A stretch of 45,952 nt of DNA from an uncultured Oscillospiraceae bacterium (GCA_900757655.1 CAAEOT010000017.1:1-45952); one strand, 5' to 3'; shown: positions 33,625 through 42,463, numbered from the stretch's first letter. Made by a program: numbers and translations. Notes: generated by a model from the sequence alone, not told the origin.

Positions 33625-34368
33625 TTATGTCTCCTTTGCTTCGTCGATCATCCGCTGGCACACGATCATCGCGCGCAGCATATCCTCCGACAGGTCGAGC
33701 TTACCGTTAGCATCCCCCTGCAATACGCCCTCGCACACCATGCGCTGCAAGTCGCCGCGCGCCCATTCGGGCACATCGTCAATCGTGTTATACCGTGTCA
33801 TATTCTCGTCCTCCGTGTCTGTATTTTTTGCGGCCATCGCGGCCGCGACGTCGCACCGAAATCCGTCCATGGTGTAGCCCATGCCGTATGTATTCCACAG
33901 ATATTCCGGGTCGGCGTGGTTGCTGGCCACGCCGCGCCGGTGTCCCTCCGCGTGGCCGATGATGACGCCGTCCGCCAGCGGATCAAGCCCAAACTGCGTG
34001 CACAGCTGTGCAAACAGCTCAACCGCCGCGCGGTACGTACCGGTGATCTGCTCCGCCGCCTCGGCGTAGGACATATCAGCCGCCGGTTCGGTCATCTCCA
34101 CGCCGATGTGCGTGCCGTTGGCCGCGCCGCCGCAATGCCAGCCGCGCATCTCCCACGGCAGCGTCTGGTATATCGTGCCGTCTGCCTGTACGAACGCGTG
34201 TACGCAGACCGACTGCCCGCCCGGCTGGTACTGGTCAAAGTACCGCGCCAGCGCGGCGGCGCTCGGCTGCGGCGTACCGATGCTGTGCAGCATCAGCCCC
34301 TGCGGGCGCAGCGGCGCACCTACCTGATAGCACTTGTTCCCGGTCGTGAATACTTCGTTGATGTGCAT
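33625..34368 (-). CDS. N-acetylmuramoyl-L-alanine amidase (endolysin)
   Basis: 247 residues. The N-terminal 165 residues are an Amidase_2/PGRP domain that cuts the bond between muramic acid and the stem peptide. Likely zinc ligands and active-site positions are His28 in MLHSIG, the IIGHAEGHRRG segment (about 137-146) and the NHADPEYLW segment (about 150-158). Residues 195-245 (DDVPEWARGDLQRMV, LQGDANGKLDLS) resemble an SLH-like wall-binding module, matching the SLH-rich host. GGAGGA precedes the ATG at 34368. No signal peptide, so release depends on the holin. Confidence 0.9.
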   Translation of the reverse strand: MHINEVFTTGNKCYQVGAPLRPQGLMLHSIGTPQPSAAALARYFDQYQPGGQSVCVHAFVQADGTIYQTLPWEMRGWHCGGAANGTHIGVEMTEPAADMSYAEAAEQITGTYRAAVELFAQLCTQFGLDPLADGVIIGHAEGHRRGVASNHADPEYLWNTYGMGYTMDGFRCDVAAAMAAKNTDTEDENMTRYNTIDDVPEWARGDLQRMVCEGVLQGDANGKLDLSEDMLRAMIVCQRMIDEAKET

Positions 34369-34386
34369 GGTTTGTCCTCCCTATCC

Positions 34387-36648
34387 TTATGCGATCTCGT
34401 GCGATTTCACATTCACAGTCAGCCCGCTTGCCTGCGCCGTCACAGTGTACTGCGTGATGTTGGTGGTGTCACCGCCGACGTCCGTATGGATAAACTTCAA
34501 GACGCTCTTGTCGGTTTCATTTCTGGCGTTAGAGGCTATGATATCAGGCGTATTTGCAACGGACAGTTTAATCTGACGACCACGCTCGATTGCCTTGCGG
34601 ATATCAGTATATGCAGCGCCAGTGGCCTGACCATTGGCGTAGGTGAGCGTCAGCGGAAGAGAAACAGCGTGGTCATCCACATACTGCTTGATTGTCTTGT
34701 TCTGCACGGGGTTGGTAGATGTGTCCGACATGGCGTCGTCCACGGTCACACCGCCGCCACCACTTGCAACCTTGCTGTCCACGTATCCCTTTGTCGCAGC
34801 ATAGTTGTCCGTGCCAGTGCCCGTCGGGGTGCGAAGATTTGCAATCGCTACTGGCGCATTTTCGTTTACATCTTCCAGCCTGATTTCTGCGTGTTTTTCT
34901 CCGATGTCAATCGTGCTCAGATACACACCGGCCGAGTCTGTGGCCCTCTCCTTGCGAATCATAACCGGCGATGTAAGGATTGGAGTGAACGCACTCGCCG
35001 CGTCAACATTCTCCCTCGCCTGTGCCTTCTGTGCGTCAGTGAGCGTCTGCGCCGCGTCGTATCGCACCGCCCTGCCATCTACATACGCCTTAGTAGCCGC
35101 GTCGTCATCCTCGGTCGGCGATGCCACTTTCAGGCGGGCAATTGGCGACACACCAGTCATGGGGTCCGAGCCGTGCGAAATACGTCCAACGTCAGAGCCC
35201 GCTTTCTCAAAGTGGATGCCTGTGTCCGTGCTCGTCCTGCCAGTAGATACAGACCCCTCAGCGCTGACTGTAAGCCCAACGCTCAAATGACCCGAAATTT
35301 CGCCCCCCTGTGTTGACAACTTACTATCCAGCGCCGCCTTGACGGCCTTGTTCTGGACAGGGTTGGTAGATGTGTCAGACATGGCGTCGTCGACGATGGT
35401 CTTGGTCGCGCCGTCCTCCACGCCGTCGAGTTTGGCCTTATCCGCAGCAGACATTAGACCTGCCGCACCGGTTGTCGCTTCCGCTGTGCTGGCTTTTCCG
35501 TCCAATGCGGTCTTGACGGTTTTGTTCTGGACAGGGTTCGTACTGGTCTCGTCAAGCGTTGCGTCCACGATGGTCTTCGTTGCGCCCGCCTCGATACCAC
35601 TCAGTTTGCTGTAGTTGGCAGCCGTCATCAGGCCATCGCGCTTGCTGGTCGCGGGCAGCGTGACCCCGCTCAGCTGCTCAAAACGGCGCGCAATTATGCC
35701 ATTCTCCACGGCGTTTTTGGATTCAGTGTCCAGCGCGTCATCGACAGGGAAGATAGATTCTTTGGTGCGCAGCGCATAGGCTCCGTCCACGACCTGAATC
35801 AGCATCGTATCGTTTTTGACACTGACCGGGGGCAGGGAACCGCGGCTGTCGATGTACTTCATGACCACCTTGTTCTGCACAGGGTTGGTAGATGTGTCAG
35901 ACATGGCGTCGTCGACGGTGGTCTTGGTCGCGCCGTCCTCCACGCCGTCCAGTTTGACCTTATCCGCGCTCGACATCAGGCCGTTGGCGGACGTGGTCGC
36001 CGCCGCCGTGCCCGCTTTCGCGTTCAGCGCCGCCGTCACGGTCTTGTTCATGATCGCTGCCGTGGACACCGGCGACAGCGTGTCGTCCACGTCCACATCC
36101 TTGGCGTGCGCCTCAACGGTGTCGAGCTTGCGCTTATCCGCCGCCGACATCAGGCCGTCGGATTTCTGCGTTGCGGCCGCTTTGTCCGCCTTCGCGTTCC
36201 AGGCTGCCATTTTTCCCGCCGTGATGCCGTCAAGCACCGCAAGATTTTTGTGCGTGTGCCGTGCCTTGGTGTTGGCGGCGATCTCTTTGACCAGCCCCGG
36301 CGTTGAGGCTGTGGCACCGTTCGTGCGCTGGTACCACTTGGCGTATTCGTCGAGCGCGGCGTTAAAGAGCATCATGCTGTCGGCGTAGTGCGCCGTCTCA
36401 TGCGCGGCATAGTCGCACATGGCGATGACGTAGTACACGTACAGCCGGTCAAACGGTGCGGGCACGAGCAGCTTGGTGCTGCGGTCGGTGTCCGCGTCGT
36501 AGGTGATGCACTGTTCGGGTGCCGTGCCGAGGATGCGCGTCTGGATCATGCTCTCGCACTCGTTGAGCCACAGGAGCTTTGCCGTCTCGTCCCATGCGTT
36601 CGGGCAGATGGCGTCGATGCGCGTGAGCGCCTGCTGAAGCGTCGCCAT
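34387..36648 (-). CDS. Connector-like domain fused to a repeat-rich phage fibre
   Basis: 753 residues. Residues 1-115 (TLQQALTRIDAICPNAWDE, LVPAPFDRLYVYYVIAMCDY) look like a small helical head-tail connector or adaptor. The remainder is a fibre with repeats: VDDAMSDTSTNPVQNK-type units at least five times and GLMSAADKAKLDGVE-type units four times, a combination seen in tail fibres of gut phages. The last 250 residues, the likely receptor-binding part, have lower GC and different codon use than the neighbours. The ATG at 36648 lies two bases after the preceding stop. The fusion of connector and fibre is unusual. Confidence 0.7.
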   Translation of the reverse strand: MATLQQALTRIDAICPNAWDETAKLLWLNECESMIQTRILGTAPEQCITYDADTDRSTKLLVPAPFDRLYVYYVIAMCDYAAHETAHYADSMMLFNAALDEYAKWYQRTNGATASTPGLVKEIAANTKARHTHKNLAVLDGITAGKMAAWNAKADKAAATQKSDGLMSAADKRKLDTVEAHAKDVDVDDTLSPVSTAAIMNKTVTAALNAKAGTAAATTSANGLMSSADKVKLDGVEDGATKTTVDDAMSDTSTNPVQNKVVMKYIDSRGSLPPVSVKNDTMLIQVVDGAYALRTKESIFPVDDALDTESKNAVENGIIARRFEQLSGVTLPATSKRDGLMTAANYSKLSGIEAGATKTIVDATLDETSTNPVQNKTVKTALDGKASTAEATTGAAGLMSAADKAKLDGVEDGATKTIVDDAMSDTSTNPVQNKAVKAALDSKLSTQGGEISGHLSVGLTVSAEGSVSTGRTSTDTGIHFEKAGSDVGRISHGSDPMTGVSPIARLKVASPTEDDDAATKAYVDGRAVRYDAAQTLTDAQKAQARENVDAASAFTPILTSPVMIRKERATDSAGVYLSTIDIGEKHAEIRLEDVNENAPVAIANLRTPTGTGTDNYAATKGYVDSKVASGGGGVTVDDAMSDTSTNPVQNKTIKQYVDDHAVSLPLTLTYANGQATGAAYTDIRKAIERGRQIKLSVANTPDIIASNARNETDKSVLKFIHTDVGGDTTNITQYTVTAQASGLTVNVKSHEIA
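34697..34747 (-). repeat. Third, partial copy of the fibre-gene repeat
   Basis: About 51 bp nearly identical to the first half of the 107-bp repeats at 35348 and 35870, encoding the S-T-N-P-V-Q-N-K unit. Confidence 0.7.
35348..35454 (-). repeat. 107-bp repeat in the fibre gene, copy 1
   Basis: Differs at only a few positions from 35870-35976 and has the same length, so in-frame recombination between copies is possible. It encodes the GLMSAADKAKLDGVEDGAT and VDDAMSDTSTNPVQNK units. Confidence 0.85.
35870..35976 (-). repeat. 107-bp repeat in the fibre gene, copy 2
   Basis: Counterpart of 35348-35454, direct orientation, 522 bp apart (a multiple of three). Confidence 0.85.
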
Positions 36649-36650
36649 GG

Positions 36651-36929
36651 TCAGAGCCCCAGCGCGCCGCTCTCGGCGGCAAAGCGGGCGGTCTCGCGCT
36701 CGATGAGCGCGCCGGTGCGCGCATCCTGTGCCTCACCCTGGGCGAGCACGAGCGCGAAGCGGCGCGGGATGGTCACGTCCTCGCCGCGCGGGATGCGCAC
36801 GGTCTCGCCGTTGACGGTCACGAGTTTGTCCTCCTTGTAGCTGCCGTTGTCGCGGAACAGACGCACGGTCACGGGTTCGCTCAGCCAGGCCTCAGCGGCG
36901 GCACGGTCGGTCTTTTTTCTGGTTGCCAT
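36651..36929 (-). CDS. Small phage head-region protein
   Basis: 92 residues, no family recognised. It has a basic N-terminus, a beta-rich centre (PVTVRLFRDNGSYKEDKLVTV and GETVRIPRGEDVTIPRRFAL, read as two separate strands) and a helical C-terminus. Its place just after the major capsid gene suggests a head decoration, completion or stopper protein. AGGAGG-like GGAGGAATATACT lies before the ATG at 36929. Confidence 0.65.
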   Translation of the reverse strand: MATRKKTDRAAAEAWLSEPVTVRLFRDNGSYKEDKLVTVNGETVRIPRGEDVTIPRRFALVLAQGEAQDARTGALIERETARFAAESGALGL

Positions 36930-36995
36930 AGTATATTCCTCCTTGTGTGCATGGGTGCCTCCCGCCGCGCGGGCGGGAGGCACGGGGTGGATTTC

Positions 36996-38216
36996 TTACT
37001 CGGTGTAGGTGCTGCAGGTCTCGATGCGGCGGATGGCACTGTCGTCGAGACGCACGGCGACCTTCGTGGCCTTCCAGCCGACGCTCGCGCGCTGGTTGAG
37101 CGGGTCGCCCGTACCGGCGGAGCCGAGCTGCTTGACGATGTGCTCGAGGCCGCCGCCGGTGATCTCGGTCGTGCCGTAGCCGTCGGCACCGAGCACGAGC
37201 GTGACGTACACGTCGCGTCCCTGCGCGCCGGCCTCACCGGGGTAGATGATGGCGTTGTCCTCGGCCGTGACGGCGGCGTCCACGGTCATGGAGTTCGCGG
37301 TGTTGGCCGTGACGGTCACGCATGCGTTGCCGATGAGCACCTGACGGCCGACGAGCGCGCCGGACTTGACCGTGCCGCCGTCGAACGAGAAGGTGGTCTT
37401 GCCGTCCACCGTGCCGTTCGTGAGCAGGGTGCGGCTGTCGCTCGCGAGATCCTCCGCGTGGAAGATCTTCGCCTCCGTGCTCTCGACGAAGCGGCAGCCC
37501 TCGATCTTGCCAATCTCGCCCTCGTACATGTGCTCGGTGTCCACGTACTGGTGCGGGGCGAGCCACTTCGGGTCGTTCATGAGGTCATAGGCCACGTCGG
37601 GGTGAATGATGACCGGGAACGCACCGTCAATGCGGCGGCAGTTGGCGTTTTTGAGCGCGCGCACGGCGCGGCGGATGCAGTCGACGGTCAGGTAGTTGTT
37701 GTCGGCGGCGCTGGCATTGCCGCCCTGCAGCAGATAGCGGGCGGATACGCTCTCATCGGCGTACTGCACGTTGTCGCCGCCGACAAGCACCTCGCGGGTG
37801 ATCGTGTCGAGCGTGCGGCCGGCCTGCGCGCCGAGGAGCTTCGTGGCCATGGTGAGGTTGTTGTCGATGGCGGTCAGCAGCAGCAGGTCACTCATCTGGA
37901 TGTAGCCGCCGTACTGACGCACAGCCGCCTCAACGGTGGTCATGCTCAGACTCTGGCCGTCGGGGGTCACGCCCTCGGTCAGGGCGGTCAGCGCCTTGCC
38001 GAGCGGGGCAAAGCGGCGGAACTGGATCGTCTTGCCGCCGTTTGCGGGGATGGGGTGCTTCTGCGCGAACTGGTCGTGCACGAGCTCGGGCTCGGCCGCG
38101 TCGATGAGGTAGTCCGAGTAGAACGTCTTCATCTCCTCGGTCAGGCTCTGCTGGGTGGTCACCTGCGTGTTTGCGTCAAACAGGCGCAGGTTCATGTGGA
38201 TGTTTTCCATGCTCAT
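36996..38216 (-). CDS. N4-gp56 family major capsid protein
   Basis: 406 residues. It forms the icosahedral head shell. Recognisable parts are VHDQFAQKHPIPANGGKTIQ, RRFAPLGKALTALTEGVTPD, YGGYIQMSDLLLLTAID, and FPVIIHPDVAYDLMNDPKW later. This pattern is that of the N4-gp56 capsid family. Residues 8-16 (MNLRLFDAN) resemble the N-terminal Prp cleavage site of ribosomal protein L27 and of some staphylococcal phage capsids. The ATG at 38216 overlaps the stop of the protease gene as ATGA, with AAAAAGGAG inside that gene. Confidence 0.93.
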   Translation of the reverse strand: MSMENIHMNLRLFDANTQVTTQQSLTEEMKTFYSDYLIDAAEPELVHDQFAQKHPIPANGGKTIQFRRFAPLGKALTALTEGVTPDGQSLSMTTVEAAVRQYGGYIQMSDLLLLTAIDNNLTMATKLLGAQAGRTLDTITREVLVGGDNVQYADESVSARYLLQGGNASAADNNYLTVDCIRRAVRALKNANCRRIDGAFPVIIHPDVAYDLMNDPKWLAPHQYVDTEHMYEGEIGKIEGCRFVESTEAKIFHAEDLASDSRTLLTNGTVDGKTTFSFDGGTVKSGALVGRQVLIGNACVTVTANTANSMTVDAAVTAEDNAIIYPGEAGAQGRDVYVTLVLGADGYGTTEITGGGLEHIVKQLGSAGTGDPLNQRASVGWKATKVAVRLDDSAIRRIETCSTYTE

Positions 38217-38611
38217 GTCTCCTTTTTTCTCTGCTGTCCGCTTCCGGGGACAGCGCCGGGGCAGCGCCCGGCCGCTGCGCTGCCGTGGGTTTCGGTCTCC
38301 TGCGCGGGGACGCGGCCGGTGTCCTCCGCAACGTGGCTGGGGTAGGCAGCGCTGAGCTGCCGCAGCCCCGTCACGGCCACGGTAAACGCCGCGCGCACAT
38401 CGGCCCGGTCGTCCGCTGCGATGGCTGCGTGTCCGGCGCAGAGCGTCCGCTGCACGCCCTGCGCGCCCAGCTGATCGAGCGCGCCTGCCAGCGCGCACAC
38501 GAGCGCCGACGCCCCGGCGCACACGATGTCTCTGCCCGGGCAGAAGTCCGCGTGGCCGTCCGCGCGCAGCACGCACCGCCCGTCCCGGTGGATGTACGCG
38601 AAGCGGGTCAC
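38213..38611 (-). CDS. Prp-type cysteine protease in the capsid module
   Basis: 132 residues. Clear similarity to Prp/YsxB, the protease that trims ribosomal protein L27 in Firmicutes: GHADFCPGRDIVCAGASALV with catalytic His20 and Cys31, and the family's C-terminal FTVAVTGLRQLSAAYPSHV. About 25 extra residues follow. It sits between the scaffold and major capsid genes, where phages keep the prohead protease. The start is GTG at 38611, overlapping the scaffold stop as GTGA. Confidence 0.9.
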   Translation of the reverse strand: MTRFAYIHRDGRCVLRADGHADFCPGRDIVCAGASALVCALAGALDQLGAQGVQRTLCAGHAAIAADDRADVRAAFTVAVTGLRQLSAAYPSHVAEDTGRVPAQETETHGSAAAGRCPGAVPGSGQQRKKET

Positions 38612-39141
38612 AGGCTCAGTTTCACGCGCTCGCCGCGCTCTGCGCGCGCAGCGAGCGCTGCGCGGTCGGCGCGGCTCATGCGCGACACGTCCGGCCGCAC
38701 CACGATGCCGGCCCCGCCGCCGCCCAGGCCGTTTTCGGCCGGGCGCAGGCCGCGGGCGCGGATGTGCTCGGCCACGCGCTGCTCGGCGCTGCGGCCAGCG
38801 CGCACGCACGCTGCCTCCAGCAGCGCCTGCGCGTGCAGCGCAAACCACGCCGTGCGCACGTCCACGCCTGCGCGCAGCAGCGCGCAAAACTGTGCATCCT
38901 TCAGCGCCGCGCCCAGATCAAAGTCCGGGCACTGCGCCGTCAGTTCGTCCGCCTCGCGCGACCAGCGCGCGGCGGCTTCTTCGGCTGCGCGGCGCGCCCG
39001 CTGCGCATTCCGGCGTTCGATGGCCCCGCGCAGCGCGCCGACGGTCACGGTTTCCTCAGTGGCCTCGTGCGGCGCGGCCGCTTCCGGTGCGGCGGCAGGA
39101 GCGCTCTGCTCCGGCGCGGCGGAAAGATCGGTTTCGTTCAT
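38608..39141 (-). CDS. Putative scaffolding protein
   Basis: 177 residues, mostly helical. The N-terminus is acidic and Ala/Pro-rich (SAAPEQSAPAAAPEAAAP); the middle is a coiled coil with RRNAQRARRAAEEAAARW. The C-terminal RMSRADRAALAARAERGERV is the kind of ending seen in phage scaffold proteins that contact capsid subunits. Its position between portal and protease/capsid supports the role. AGAAGGGAG lies before the ATG at 39141. Confidence 0.75.
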   Translation of the reverse strand: MNETDLSAAPEQSAPAAAPEAAAPHEATEETVTVGALRGAIERRNAQRARRAAEEAAARWSREADELTAQCPDFDLGAALKDAQFCALLRAGVDVRTAWFALHAQALLEAACVRAGRSAEQRVAEHIRARGLRPAENGLGGGGAGIVVRPDVSRMSRADRAALAARAERGERVKLSL

Positions 39142-39162
39142 ATTCTGTGCTCCCTTCTGCCC

Positions 39163-40968
39163 TCAGCGGGCACTTTCTGTGATGACGCGGTTTTTCTCCG
39201 CCTGCGCTTTCAGCAGCGGGTCGGCGTTCGTATTCGTGCCCGCGTCCGGTGTCTCCGGCTGCGGCGGCACGATGCTGCTGCGCACGGCCTCGAGCACCTT
39301 GTCGCGCCCCGGAAACTGCATCATCTCCAGCATCGGCACCGCCTGCTGCGCGAACGCAGGGTTGAATACGCCGAGCTGATACAGCTGCCGTGCCAGCTCG
39401 TTTTGCGACGCGGTCGCATACGGACTCTCCTTCTGCGCGTGCACCGACACGTCGAACGCCGGCGCACGGTACAGCGCCGCGCCGTCCGCGTCCATGCCGA
39501 CGGTCCGTGAGCGCAGTCCGGCGTTGGAGTACGTGCAGAACGCATAGCCCTGCGCGCCCGGCGCCGCCACGCGAAACGGCCGCGTCTCGGTGTAGTACGC
39601 GCGGATGAGCTCGATCACGAGCTCGACCACACGCTCGAACGCGCGGTAGCTCGCGCGCAGCGTGTCGCGGCTGGATTTGCTGCCGGCCTCCTGCAGCGCC
39701 GCGATGGCGCTCGCCGCCGTCACGCCGCCGGACACGCTGCCCTGCGTCACGTCGCGGCTGTTGCTCGTCTCCTTGAGCTCGTCGATCTTCAACTGCAGCA
39801 TGTTCACCCACTGGCCGTCGAGGTTGTAGAGGCTGATCTGGCGCAGGCGCTCGTCGTCGATGCTGCCCTCGACCTCAACGAGCGGCTTCGACCAGTCGAG
39901 AAATTCCTGCGCGTTCACGCCGCAGCCTTTCTTGACCCAGAAGCGCGGGGTGGAGGCCTTCATGCTCATCTCCAGCAGGTTGCCGCTCAGGCGGTCGATG
40001 TACTGCTGCGGGTCCTTGCTCACGGCGATCATGCCGAAGCCGCACGGCGTGCCCGCCTCGGGGTAGAGCACGTCGAACACGACCGGGTACTGCCCGTGCG
40101 GGTAGAAGCCGCCGGCCATGGCGGGGTCGTTCTCGCTCGCATAGAGCAGGTCGCGCCCTGTGAATTTAATGAGGTGCAGCGCCGTGCCGCCGCCGGGCAG
40201 CGGCTTTTTGTAGTACCAGTCCACGACGATGCTCTTGTTCGACGTGTCCACCGCGTCGTCGTACAGATACTGCGCCAGCTCCACGCCGCAGCTGCCGGGC
40301 CGCGCGTCGGGCCAGGCGGCGGAAATGTCGTCGTTGTCCATGAGCGCGCACACGAAGAGGTTGCGGCTGGCCTGAATGTCGGTGATGCCCGGCTCCCAGA
40401 ACAGGTTCAGCAGGTCGAGCTGGCGCACGGCCACGTCGCCGAGGCCGTTGCTCCCGGCACTGTCCCAGAACACGCCGTAGGCCGCGCACCCGTGCTTGAG
40501 CTTGTACCACCACGCATCGGACCATACCTGCTCAAAGTGCGTCTTTTCCAGCACGGCCGGCACGATGGCCGACAGTGCCTTTGCGTCCGGTTCATCCTGT
40601 TCGCTGCGCGGCAGGATCACCGCCTCCGGGAAGCTGTCCATCGCGTCGGCGTGCTTCGAGACGATGGCGTTGAACAGCCACGCGCTCGTCGGTTCCACCA
40701 CATCGGCGCCCTGTTCACGCCGGCGGTCGCGCAGGTACTGCCAGTGCCGCAGACGGTACCACTGCTCGTCCGCGATGATGCGTGCCTCGAGCGCGCGCTT
40801 GCCGTCCTTGTACCGGCGCAGAAGCTCCGTGCCACGCGCCACGTCATCCGGCGTGATCACGGGCGCGGCCATATCCGGCAGAGCCGGGTCGGATGCACCC
40901 GACGCGGCGAGCAGCGCTGCCGCATCTTCCGCGCGGTAGGGCATGGGGTTCGTTTTCTCGTTTGTCAT
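39163..40968 (-). CDS. Phage portal protein
   Basis: 601 residues, of the size and pattern of P22-like portals. The dodecameric portal forms the vertex through which DNA enters. Segments include ADEQWYRLRHWQYLRDRRR, PTSAWLFNAIVSKHADAMD, YGVFWDSAGSNGLGDV and NLFWEPGITDI, and a long helical stem near residue 370-420. A Pro-rich and charged tail ends the protein. The start at 40968 follows AAAGGAG; an upstream extension to 41076 would read through a terminator and is rejected. Confidence 0.88.
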   Translation of the reverse strand: MTNEKTNPMPYRAEDAAALLAASGASDPALPDMAAPVITPDDVARGTELLRRYKDGKRALEARIIADEQWYRLRHWQYLRDRRREQGADVVEPTSAWLFNAIVSKHADAMDSFPEAVILPRSEQDEPDAKALSAIVPAVLEKTHFEQVWSDAWWYKLKHGCAAYGVFWDSAGSNGLGDVAVRQLDLLNLFWEPGITDIQASRNLFVCALMDNDDISAAWPDARPGSCGVELAQYLYDDAVDTSNKSIVVDWYYKKPLPGGGTALHLIKFTGRDLLYASENDPAMAGGFYPHGQYPVVFDVLYPEAGTPCGFGMIAVSKDPQQYIDRLSGNLLEMSMKASTPRFWVKKGCGVNAQEFLDWSKPLVEVEGSIDDERLRQISLYNLDGQWVNMLQLKIDELKETSNSRDVTQGSVSGGVTAASAIAALQEAGSKSSRDTLRASYRAFERVVELVIELIRAYYTETRPFRVAAPGAQGYAFCTYSNAGLRSRTVGMDADGAALYRAPAFDVSVHAQKESPYATASQNELARQLYQLGVFNPAFAQQAVPMLEMMQFPGRDKVLEAVRSSIVPPQPETPDAGTNTNADPLLKAQAEKNRVITESAR

Positions 40969-41001
40969 AGACTCTCCTTTGCTGCCGTTCCCGGCAAAAT
41001 A

Positions 41002-41012
41002 GTTTACATAAC
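41002..41012 (+). repeat. GTTTACATAAC element between portal and terminase
   Basis: Exact copy in the 100-bp gap, immediately left of a hairpin terminator. Confidence 0.6.
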
Positions 41013-41027
41013 TTTTTACATTTGCGA

Positions 41028-41056
41028 GAAAAAGAGACTGCCATTGCAGTCTTTTT
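41028..41056 (-). terminator. Terminator between terminase and portal genes
   Basis: AGACTGC-AATG-GCAGTCT stem (41035-41052) followed on the minus strand by CTTTTTC. On the plus strand it also ends in T5. It divides the phage module into an early/packaging part and the structural part. Confidence 0.78.
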
Positions 41057-41058
41057 GT

Positions 41059-41068
41059 GTTTACATAA
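41059..41068 (+). repeat. GTTTACATAA element next to the terminase stop
   Basis: Ten-base match abutting the terminase stop codon; with 41002 it flanks the terminator. Confidence 0.55.
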
Positions 41069-42451
41069 TCATTCATTGCTCAGTGGGTCGAATACTTTTG
41101 GCGTCCGCTGCACCACGGGCCGCGGCGCGATGGGGTCGGATTGGCACAGATACCGGATCTCGTCGGCGATGTGGTCCTCCTGCCGCGTGTCCACGTCCTC
41201 GGGCGCGTGTGCGTCGTAGCGCAGCAGCGGCAGTGTGCGCCGCGTGTCCCGGCAGTTGCGAAACACGTACAGCATCGGCAGACCTGCCGCGTCGAACGCC
41301 AGCCGGTAGTGCACCTGCATCCAGCCGGGCAGGCGCTTGTGGTCGCCGGGCTCGAAGTACACGCCGTACCGGTCGGCGATGTCGGCGATGCTGTCGCCGC
41401 GCGACGCGTCCCAGATCGCGGGGTCGGCCACGCCTCGGATGTCCCTGCCGCGCAGATAGGGGTGCGTGGCCTCCGTGGTGCGGATCTGCTCAAAGATCTG
41501 CTCCGGCGTCCAGCGCACGCCGGTGTCCGGCTCGCCGGGCACACAGCCGTAGAGCTCGAGGATGCGGTACAGCCGCCCGTCGAAGTCCACCGCCCACCAG
41601 CCGACGGAGAAGGGCTTGGCGTACCCGAAGTCGAAGCTGCGGTACACCCGCCACGTGTCCGGGATGTCGAACGGCTCGATCACGTGCGTCCACTTCCCAT
41701 CGGCGTAGTGCGCGGGGTCGTCGCGCCACTCGGCGAACACCTGTCCCTCATACACGTTCCAGTCGCCCTCGAGGTGCGCGCGCCGCCGCGCCGGCGGCAG
41801 CGCCTCCAGCCGCTTGAGATAGCCGGGGTCACGCTGCATGAGCACCTGATTGTCGTACACCTTCGCCGGGATGAACACGTAGTCCGCCGGGTCCTCACCG
41901 TCGTGAAACGCGCGGTCGATGAACAGGCGCTTGATGTAGGCGTGGCCCGGTCCGCCGGGGTTGCAGGTGTAGTAGATGCGCGGTACGAAATCCGTGCGCG
42001 TCGTGCGCAGGCACGTCGCGATGAACGTCAGCCAGTCGGGCTCGAAGTTTGTCGCCTCCTCGAAGCCGATCACCTCGTATTCCTGCCCCTGATACTGGGC
42101 GCAGTCGCTGTCACTGTCGCAGTAACCCATCACGAGCCGTGACCCGTTCGGGAAGCGGAACGCGCGCTCCGCGCCGCTCCACACGGCGTAGCCCGCCAAC
42201 TCCCGCTGTAGCGGCAGGATGTGGTTGGCGCGCAGCTCCGGCAGCGTCCGGCGCAGCAGCAGGAGGTTCAGCCCCGGATAGCGCATGGCCAGCAGCACGA
42301 GCTTGCGCCGCATGGCCCAGCTTTTGCCGCCGCCGCGCGCCCCGCCGTAGGCCACGTTCGCCGCCTCCGCGCGGAAGAATGCCTGCTGCCGCGGGTTCGG
42401 CGTCTCGCGCCGCAGTACCTGATAAATATAGGGTTCGTTTTTGCGTGCCAT
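41069..42451 (-). CDS. Phage terminase large subunit
   Basis: 460 residues, the motor and nuclease that package DNA into proheads. Walker A is GGARGGGKS (36-44), Walker B lies in YEVIGFEEATNF (125-136), and the C-terminal RNase H-like nuclease starts at RSFDFGYAKPFS (Asp274) with further acidic positions in VADPAIWDAS. GGAGGGG stands before the ATG at 42451. It follows three small genes and is the best marker that the module is a true packaging system. Confidence 0.94.
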   Translation of the reverse strand: MARKNEPYIYQVLRRETPNPRQQAFFRAEAANVAYGGARGGGKSWAMRRKLVLLAMRYPGLNLLLLRRTLPELRANHILPLQRELAGYAVWSGAERAFRFPNGSRLVMGYCDSDSDCAQYQGQEYEVIGFEEATNFEPDWLTFIATCLRTTRTDFVPRIYYTCNPGGPGHAYIKRLFIDRAFHDGEDPADYVFIPAKVYDNQVLMQRDPGYLKRLEALPPARRRAHLEGDWNVYEGQVFAEWRDDPAHYADGKWTHVIEPFDIPDTWRVYRSFDFGYAKPFSVGWWAVDFDGRLYRILELYGCVPGEPDTGVRWTPEQIFEQIRTTEATHPYLRGRDIRGVADPAIWDASRGDSIADIADRYGVYFEPGDHKRLPGWMQVHYRLAFDAAGLPMLYVFRNCRDTRRTLPLLRYDAHAPEDVDTRQEDHIADEIRYLCQSDPIAPRPVVQRTPKVFDPLSNE

Positions 42452-42463
42452 CGCCCCTCCTCA

